DNA from: Actinomycetes bacterium
GTDB taxonomy: Bacteria; Actinomycetota; Actinomycetes; Actinomycetales; Actinomycetaceae
Direction of reading: 5' to 3'
Assembly: GCA_023420745.1 (NCBI GenBank)
Contig: JAEZVQ010000189.1
Location: forward strand, 1 to 11,491
Length of the DNA stretch: 11,491 bases
The translations under genes were made by a program, and so were the position numbers. This document shows, piece after piece, positions 7,618 to 11,491 of the stretch; positions within the stretch are counted from its first letter, which is position 1, and the number at the start of each line of letters is the position of its first letter. The notes under the pieces are model-generated. The model did not search any database and had not been told where the DNA came from. It was given only the letters and a program-made list of their open reading frames with translations.

Positions 7618-7623
7618 TAGCTT
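7618..7623 (+). promoter_or_regulatory. Candidate -10 element for a leaderless prenyl synthase mRNA
   Basis: TAGCTT (TANNNT) is followed by seven bases and the ATG at 7631, placing the transcription start on or next to the start codon. No ribosome site is present before the ATG. A second TANNNT hexamer, TAGGGT at 7613-7618, overlaps it and would start transcription a few bases earlier. Confidence 0.45.
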
Positions 7624-7630
7624 TAGCGCT

Positions 7631-8734
7631 ATGGCTGCGCAGAATTCATCCACTCGAACGCCAACTGACATTCTGGCGATGGCGGCGTTTTCTACGGAGA
7701 TCCACCGTCGCACCCTCGATTTCTCACGCCGCGCGATGGCGCCCCTGATGTCTGAGGACGACTCGCTCGCCCCGTTCACCGATCTCGTCTCCCTCTATCT
7801 CGGCGAGGGAAAAACTCTGCGCGCCCTCGCCGTCTCCGTTGGATCATTCGTTGCCGGTGGTCCAGCGGTGGGATGTGACGAGGTGGCGCTCGACCTCGGT
7901 GTGGCGATGGAGCTGTACCAGGCTTCGGCACTCGTTCACGACGATCTCATCGACCACGCGCAGACGCGACGCGGACACGCAAGCGCCCACATTGCCGCTC
8001 GTCACACCGTTGGCCGCGACCATGCAAAGGCCAGCGCCATTCTCGCCGGCGACGCACTGCTGTCCCTCACCCACCTCGCCACGCACCATGCCTGTGAGCG
8101 CGTCAGCACCGAGGATCCAGCCACTGCGGCAACCATTCACCGCCAGGTAGCCGCGATGACGCTGGAAGTGGCCTGCGGGCAATTCCTCGACGTCACCGCC
8201 GAATCGATGGATCTATCGGATCCGGTCGCGCTCGAACGGCGAATCCGCGAGGTCATCGCCATTAAAGCCGGGCACTACTCGGTGATGCGCCCGCTCATTC
8301 TTGGCGCGACGCTGTCGGGAGCGAGCCCGACAATGATCGACGCATTGACGCGTGCCGGCACCGACTGGGGTGTGGCCTTCCAGTTGCGCGACGATGAACT
8401 GGGGATTTTCGGAGACGCCGAAACCATGGGGAAATCAACCTCCTCAGACATTGCCGAGGGGAAACGCACCGTGTTGCTCGCGCTCGCGCTGCAGATGGCG
8501 GACGAGACGGGACGCCGAGCCCTGGTCGAGCGTTGGGGGCGGCCACCGAGTGCCGAGGATCTCGCGGTCATCCGCTCGGTGATTCGCGACAGCGGAGCTC
8601 ACCAATGCCACGAGGAGGCGATTGCTGCGCTCGTCACCAGCGGTCACCGGGCGATCAACGAGCTCGACATCGATGAGGAGCGTCGGCGTGTCCTCACCGG
8701 TTTTGCCTCGCTCCTCACCGATCGACGCCACTGA
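7631..8734 (+). CDS. idsA: trans-Polyprenyl diphosphate synthase, probably geranylgeranyl diphosphate synthase (IdsA type)
   Basis: Class I head-to-tail prenyl transferase of 367 residues that condenses isopentenyl diphosphate onto an allylic diphosphate for menaquinone, polyprenol or carotenoid precursors. The first Asp-rich motif is DDLID (104-108), followed by QTRRG (111-115). The second is QLRDDELG (251-258), where Gly replaces the last Asp, as is usual in actinobacterial members. The basic pair before and after GKSTSSDIAEGKRT (267-280) is present. Residues four and five before DDxxD are A100 and S99, small rather than aromatic, which fits a product longer than farnesyl (family rule). All-alpha and cytosolic. 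It is divergent from the Usp gene and convergent, 31 bases away, with the S9 peptidase. Position near an Rv2175c homologue suggests the idsA2 (Rv2173) orthologue. An alternative start at M17 is possible. Confidence 0.9.
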   Translation: MAAQNSSTRTPTDILAMAAFSTEIHRRTLDFSRRAMAPLMSEDDSLAPFTDLVSLYLGEGKTLRALAVSVGSFVAGGPAVGCDEVALDLGVAMELYQASALVHDDLIDHAQTRRGHASAHIAARHTVGRDHAKASAILAGDALLSLTHLATHHACERVSTEDPATAATIHRQVAAMTLEVACGQFLDVTAESMDLSDPVALERRIREVIAIKAGHYSVMRPLILGATLSGASPTMIDALTRAGTDWGVAFQLRDDELGIFGDAETMGKSTSSDIAEGKRTVLLALALQMADETGRRALVERWGRPPSAEDLAVIRSVIRDSGAHQCHEEAIAALVTSGHRAINELDIDEERRRVLTGFASLLTDRRH

Positions 8735-8748
8735 CAGCAGCGGCGCCC

Positions 8749-8780
8749 CTAAGCCGAGCAGCTCCTTAGCCGAGTAGCTC
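8749..8780. repeat. Tandem 16-base duplication at the 3' end of the S9 peptidase gene
   Basis: Two adjacent 16-base units (8749-8764 and 8765-8780) match at 14 positions. On the minus strand the upstream unit encodes the last residues ELLG and the TAA stop, and the second unit repeats the same bases just after the stop, in another frame. It fills most of the convergent gap with the prenyl synthase gene. No convincing terminator hairpin is seen there. Confidence 0.7.
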
Positions 8781-10721
8781 CGGTCGCTTCCACTGTTTAC
8801 CGAGCACATGCTGGTCAACGAAAGCCATCACCGTTTGGTACCACACCACTGAATTTGACGGTTTGAGTACCCAGTGGTTTTCGTCGGGGAAATACAGGAA
8901 GCGGTGCCCACGCACTTTCGCTTCGTTATTCAACGCGTGCCACAGTGCGTGGCTTTGCGACACCGGCACCCGGTAGTCACGATCACCGTGAATAATCAGC
9001 ATCGGCACGGAAATCTCCGCGGCGAAACGATGGGGCGAGAAGCGCGCGGCCTGAGTCGGCGCCATCCACGCGTGCCACACTCCGTTGTCGGTGGTTCGCC
9101 CCATCATGTCGATATTCCACAGCGACGCGTGCGACACGATACAGCGGAAACGCGTGCCCGTATGCCCGGCCATCCAGTTCGCCATGTACCCGCCATAGGA
9201 GCCACCGAGCAACGCAGTACGGTTGTCATCGATGTCAGGACGTGCCACGGTGGCGTCGACAAGGGCGAGAATATCGGTGAATGGCGTTCCCCCGACCTCA
9301 TCGTGACCGCGATCAATCATGTGCTGCCCGTAACCGGTAGAGATCGCCGGATCCGGAAGCAACACCGCGTAGCCGCGTTCGACGAATGGTCCGGGATTCC
9401 ACCGCCATGTCCAATCGTTCCACGATCCCCACGGGCCACCGTGGACGAAGACCAACAGCGGCGCCGGAGTGTCTCCCTCCGGTTTCCACAGCCAGGCACC
9501 AACGCGCGTCCCGTCCTCGGCTGTGGTTTCCGCTTCGTCGAGGATTCCTGGCGCTTCGACCGCGGGAGTGAGCGCCGGTAGCGGTCGAACACTGCCGTCA
9601 GGGCTGACACGAACCGGTGCCGGCGGGCTGGTAATCGCACTGCGCAGAGCGACGATTTCGCCATCGGCCACGCCGATCTGCGAATAGGCGCAGTCGTCGT
9701 CGGTGATCAGCTGCGCGGTGGGGTCTCCGACAGTGAGGCGGTAGATCGATTGACGTCCACGACGTGCCGCTGTGAAGACGATGGTGTCGTCGTCGAGCCA
9801 CTGAGTTTCATTGATCCAGTCGTCAAAATCAGGGGCAAGACGGGTGAGCTCGCCACTCTCACGGTGCCATAGCAGTGCCCAGGTCGCCAGTGGAGCACCA
9901 TCCATCGGCTCCGTCGACACGTCAATAATCGCGCGTTGCCCATCAGGTGCGTAGCCATCATTGCCATACGTACGGTAGTCCGTGCATTCGGGATCATCCC
10001 AGCGCGGTGACGTCACGACATCGCGCACCTCACCGCTCGCCACCTCGACCTCGACCACGCGGCTCGTGCGCATGGTCGTCCCCTCGACATTGCGATGGAG
10101 GGTGACGAGGACGCGTGTGCCATCGGGCGAAGCGTGGGTAGCACCGACTTGCCCCTCCGGAAGGCTGACGCGGCGCAATGTCACCTCAGATTCGAGGGTC
10201 GTATCCCCCGTTTTCTTCGCCTCTATCTTCGCCTCAGTTGAATCCCCGTCATTGTCCTGTGGCGGTGGCGTCGTAGTCGGCAACGCTTCGTTGAGCTCGG
10301 GACAGTCGGCGACGAAGAGTGCCGTATGGGTTGCCCCGAGGTCGTGATCCCAGAAGCGGACAGGGAAATCCTCGTGCAAAATCGCGCTCACCCCGCGGTC
10401 TCGACGAGACGTCGCGATTCGCAACGCCTCGTCACCGTCCACGCTGGGCAACGCCTGCGCGGTGATGAACAGGCGAGAGCCCGCCACTTCGACCGAGTCG
10501 ATTGACCCAACGGTGCGCACGACGACCCGAGCTTCTCCGCTCGGGGGCAGCATCCACAGTGCGTGCCCCACTCCCTCGTGACGCGCATCCGTGCGACCCG
10601 ACGCGAAATACACCTCGCCACGTTGTCCAATGGCACACAGCGATTCGCCCTCGATCGAATGTGTGAGCGTCACCGGGCTGTCCCCAGACACGTCAACGAG
10701 GCGAGAGGTGTAGCGATCCAT
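8766..10721 (-). CDS. S9 family serine peptidase (prolyl oligopeptidase / dipeptidyl aminopeptidase type), N-terminus displaced by a frameshift
   Basis: Serine peptidase of 651 residues from this ATG, with no signal peptide or membrane segment, so cytosolic. The first roughly 410 residues look like a beta-propeller (repeated strand-rich pieces, e.g. VLVTLHRNVEGT). The alpha/beta hydrolase domain follows: HGGPWGSW oxyanion region, nucleophile S508 in GGSYGGYM, D582 in HGDRDYRVP and H616 in DENHWV. The catalytic triad is intact. The family's usual N-terminal propeller strand is missing from this frame. Bases 10760-10827 encode it in another frame, and the upstream codons of this frame (ending SIATVATITAK before the ATG) also fit the family but run into a TGA at 10779-10781 without a start codon. 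Either the gene is frameshifted or the sequence has an error. No ribosome site is evident before 10721. Peptide specificity cannot be told. Confidence 0.88.
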   Translation of the reverse strand: MDRYTSRLVDVSGDSPVTLTHSIEGESLCAIGQRGEVYFASGRTDARHEGVGHALWMLPPSGEARVVVRTVGSIDSVEVAGSRLFITAQALPSVDGDEALRIATSRRDRGVSAILHEDFPVRFWDHDLGATHTALFVADCPELNEALPTTTPPPQDNDGDSTEAKIEAKKTGDTTLESEVTLRRVSLPEGQVGATHASPDGTRVLVTLHRNVEGTTMRTSRVVEVEVASGEVRDVVTSPRWDDPECTDYRTYGNDGYAPDGQRAIIDVSTEPMDGAPLATWALLWHRESGELTRLAPDFDDWINETQWLDDDTIVFTAARRGRQSIYRLTVGDPTAQLITDDDCAYSQIGVADGEIVALRSAITSPPAPVRVSPDGSVRPLPALTPAVEAPGILDEAETTAEDGTRVGAWLWKPEGDTPAPLLVFVHGGPWGSWNDWTWRWNPGPFVERGYAVLLPDPAISTGYGQHMIDRGHDEVGGTPFTDILALVDATVARPDIDDNRTALLGGSYGGYMANWMAGHTGTRFRCIVSHASLWNIDMMGRTTDNGVWHAWMAPTQAARFSPHRFAAEISVPMLIIHGDRDYRVPVSQSHALWHALNNEAKVRGHRFLYFPDENHWVLKPSNSVVWYQTVMAFVDQHVLGKQWKRPELLG

Positions 10722-10827
10722 TTTCGCGGTGATCGTCGCTACCGTGGCGATTGAGCGGCCGATCGGTAACCAGCGACGTCACACGCGGGCAGGAAACAAA
10801 CGCATCCATCGAGGTGAAAATACTCAT
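10693..10827 (-). pseudogene. Displaced N-terminal coding segment of the S9 peptidase (frameshift), or a leaderless 44-residue upstream ORF
   Basis: An ATG at 10825-10827 opens a 44-codon frame beginning MSIFTSMDAFVSCPRVTS. This resembles the usual actinobacterial S9 start (phenylalanine-x-x-hydrophobic-x-AFV-x-x-PRV, recalled from the family). The next family block, SIATVATITAKMDRYTS, is found in the frame of the 8766-10721 gene. The two frames must be joined somewhere between about 10781 and 10760. The first frame otherwise ends at a TGA at 10693-10695, 29 bases inside the downstream gene. A TAGGGT hexamer lies seven bases before the ATG, giving it a good leaderless promoter. I favour one broken or mis-sequenced gene; a coupled upstream ORF is the alternative. 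Confidence 0.6.
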
Positions 10828-10834
10828 GGATTCC

Positions 10835-10840
10835 ACCCTA
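10835..10840 (-). promoter_or_regulatory. Candidate -10 element before the true S9 peptidase start
   Basis: TAGGGT on the minus strand (TANNNT) is followed by seven bases and the ATG at 10827. This supports 10827, not 10721, as the ancestral start of the peptidase gene, read from a leaderless mRNA. No -35 is obvious. Confidence 0.42.
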
Positions 10841-10912
10841 TCGAAGGAGCGCGACACCTGCCTCAACGGATGGCATGGAGAGACGCCAGCTCCCCCGAAA
10901 CACTCGGAAACA

Positions 10913-11254
10913 CTAGAAGGCGAGGAACATGACCGCGTTGCGCACGTCTTTCACCCGGTGCGATGCGAGGCACTCCAGCGGAACCGCTCCATCCAGATCA
11001 TCGTTCGCTTCGAGCATCCAGCGCGTTGCTTCCTCAGTGGAAAACCCCGCGTCGCGCAGCATCGTCACGGTGCCGCGCACACTTTCCAATGGCATCCACT
11101 GTCCACCGACCTCTTCGAGACACAGTGCCGGCACCATGGGTTTACCGTCAACATCGACGCGCAGCAACTCGTCATCAGCCCACAGCTGTTTGATTCGCTG
11201 GGTAGGGATTCCCAGTCGCTCGCCGGCTTCGCGCATCGTCAAGAAGTCACTCAT
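10913..11254 (-). CDS. Rv2175c-like DNA-binding protein
   Basis: A 113-residue protein of the Rv2175c type, a DNA-binding protein that in M. tuberculosis is a substrate of the Ser/Thr kinase PknL (established). Residues 5-33 (LTMREAGERLGIPTQRIKQLWADDELLRV) form a winged-helix/MerR-like HTH. Residues 60-113 match the Rv2175c C-terminal domain, including LRDAGFSTEEATRWM and an ending LASHRVKDVRNAVMFLAF that parallels LHAHQAREVVRRAQAMAY of Rv2175c, as I recall it. M. tuberculosis Rv2175c (146 residues) has an N-terminal tail of about 30 residues holding the phosphorylated Thr; here the protein starts almost at the HTH, so that site is absent. A TAGGAT hexamer eight bases before the ATG suggests a leaderless or nearly leaderless mRNA. 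It is divergent from the edge gene at 11330. Confidence 0.82.
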   Translation of the reverse strand: MSDFLTMREAGERLGIPTQRIKQLWADDELLRVDVDGKPMVPALCLEEVGGQWMPLESVRGTVTMLRDAGFSTEEATRWMLEANDDLDGAVPLECLASHRVKDVRNAVMFLAF

Positions 11255-11262
11255 AGTCCACT

Positions 11263-11268
11263 ATCCTA
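11263..11268 (-). promoter_or_regulatory. Candidate -10 element of the Rv2175c-like gene
   Basis: TAGGAT (TANNNT, minus strand) lies eight bases before the ATG at 11254, so the mRNA would have no leader or one or two bases. A weak GTGGA near the ATG could act as a poor ribosome site. Confidence 0.38.
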
Positions 11269-11317
11269 GGGCACGGCTCACGGCGAGTGAACCCGCGGAA
11301 ATCTCGGCACCATTGGG

Positions 11318-11323
11318 TACAAT
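11318..11323 (+). promoter_or_regulatory. Candidate -10 element of the right-edge gene
   Basis: TACAAT (TANNNT, close to TATAAT) is followed by exactly six bases and a GTG at 11330. This is the best leaderless-type signal in the window and the main reason for calling a gene start there. No ribosome site is present. Confidence 0.55.
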
Positions 11324-11329
11324 CGCGCC

Positions 11330-11491
11330 GTGGGTATCTTCGATAAGTGGCGACGGGCGCGCGCCGAGGACGCGAGCACGCAGAAGACGGGCGCCAATGA
11401 CGCGAGTGCTGACGATCAGCGCGACACCACGCCCTCGCCCCTGTCGACGCCGCACCCTTTTCCTCCACTCACACCTCGCGACGCATCACAC
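11330..11491 (+). CDS. N-terminal part of an unidentified protein, cut by the window edge
   Basis: A GTG-started frame of 54 codons, open to the last base and truncated by the edge. It begins VGIFDKWRRARAED (the initiator read as Met) and continues as an Asp/Thr/Ser/Pro-rich, probably disordered stretch (DASTQKTGANDASADDQ, then TPSPLSTPHPFPPL). No domain is reached. The support is the leaderless-type promoter six bases upstream and the lack of any competing plus-strand start. In M. tuberculosis the gene divergent from Rv2175c is the Ser/Thr kinase gene pknL, so a pknL-position gene is possible, but this N-terminus does not resemble a kinase and may be a different protein. The minus-strand frames over the same bases read as Arg-rich shadow. 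Confidence 0.5.
   Translation, partial: MGIFDKWRRARAEDASTQKTGANDASADDQRDTTPSPLSTPHPFPPLTPRDASH

Noticed and set aside
10729..11269. Plus-strand open frames over the S9 upstream region and the Rv2175c-like gene
   Set aside because: They are antisense to better-supported coding sequence and show no motif or ribosome site.
11261..11455. Minus-strand Arg-rich frames at the right edge
   Set aside because: Antisense to the leaderless plus-strand start at 11330; composition typical of a GC-rich shadow frame.
1..11491. Search for CRISPR arrays, insertion sequences, tRNA/rRNA, toxin-antitoxin or defence genes
   Set aside because: No regularly spaced repeats, terminal inverted repeats with a transposase, cloverleaf or defence-type domains were seen. 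The only strong repeats are the sigA codon tract and the 16-base tandem.

Overview
The window looks like chromosomal DNA from a mycolic-acid-type actinobacterium (Mycobacteriales/Corynebacteriales). Four things suggest this: a primary sigma factor with a Lys/Ala/Thr-rich N-terminal tail, an actinobacterial-type ParE beside it, a homologue of the mycobacterial DNA-binding protein Rv2175c, and several genes whose start codon lies 6-8 bases after a TANNNT-like -10 element (leaderless style). GC looks moderate (about 60% by eye), lower than Rhodococcus or Dietzia. A low-GC member of the order such as Lawsonella is a guess from that and cannot be shown here. No rRNA, tRNA, CRISPR array, transposase or phage gene was seen.

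Layout. Positions 56-4327 are a minus-strand block, in transcription order: parE (topoisomerase IV subunit B, GTG start), a two-domain GNAT acetyltransferase overlapping it by 8 bases (ATGCCTGA), then a second two-domain GNAT protein 32 bases further on. Divergent to parE is a 78-residue zinc-ribbon-like protein (4455-4691, +). A strong hairpin terminator (4752-4792) separates it from sigA (4815-6926, -), which converges on it. sigA has a promoter with a perfect TATAAT, and a small universal-stress-like protein (7144-7539, -) lies upstream on the same strand. Divergent to that is a trans-polyprenyl diphosphate synthase (7631-8734, +). It converges on a prolyl-oligopeptidase-like S9 peptidase (8766-10721, -) whose N-terminal codons lie in another frame up to 10827. 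An Rv2175c-like DNA-binding protein (10913-11254, -) follows, and a leaderless reading frame starts at 11330 (+) and runs off the right edge.

How the parts fit. parE, the zinc-ribbon gene and sigA form a housekeeping cluster for DNA topology and transcription initiation, recalling hrdB and the second gyrB-like gene in Streptomyces. The right part recalls M. tuberculosis idsA2 - mptA - Rv2175c - pknL, with the S9 peptidase where mptA would be, so the edge gene may be the pknL-position gene; only its first 54 codons are present.

Most notable: (1) an unusually long SigA N-terminal tail with an internal 243-bp duplication and a lysine-rich-then-acidic charge pattern; (2) a probable frameshift at the start of the S9 peptidase; (3) two adjacent double-GNAT proteins whose intact acetyl-CoA loops are in opposite halves; (4) a run of leaderless-type promoters; (5) a 13-base odd palindrome abutting the parE -10. 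I found no clearly novel multi-gene system; this is mostly core genome with a few odd features.
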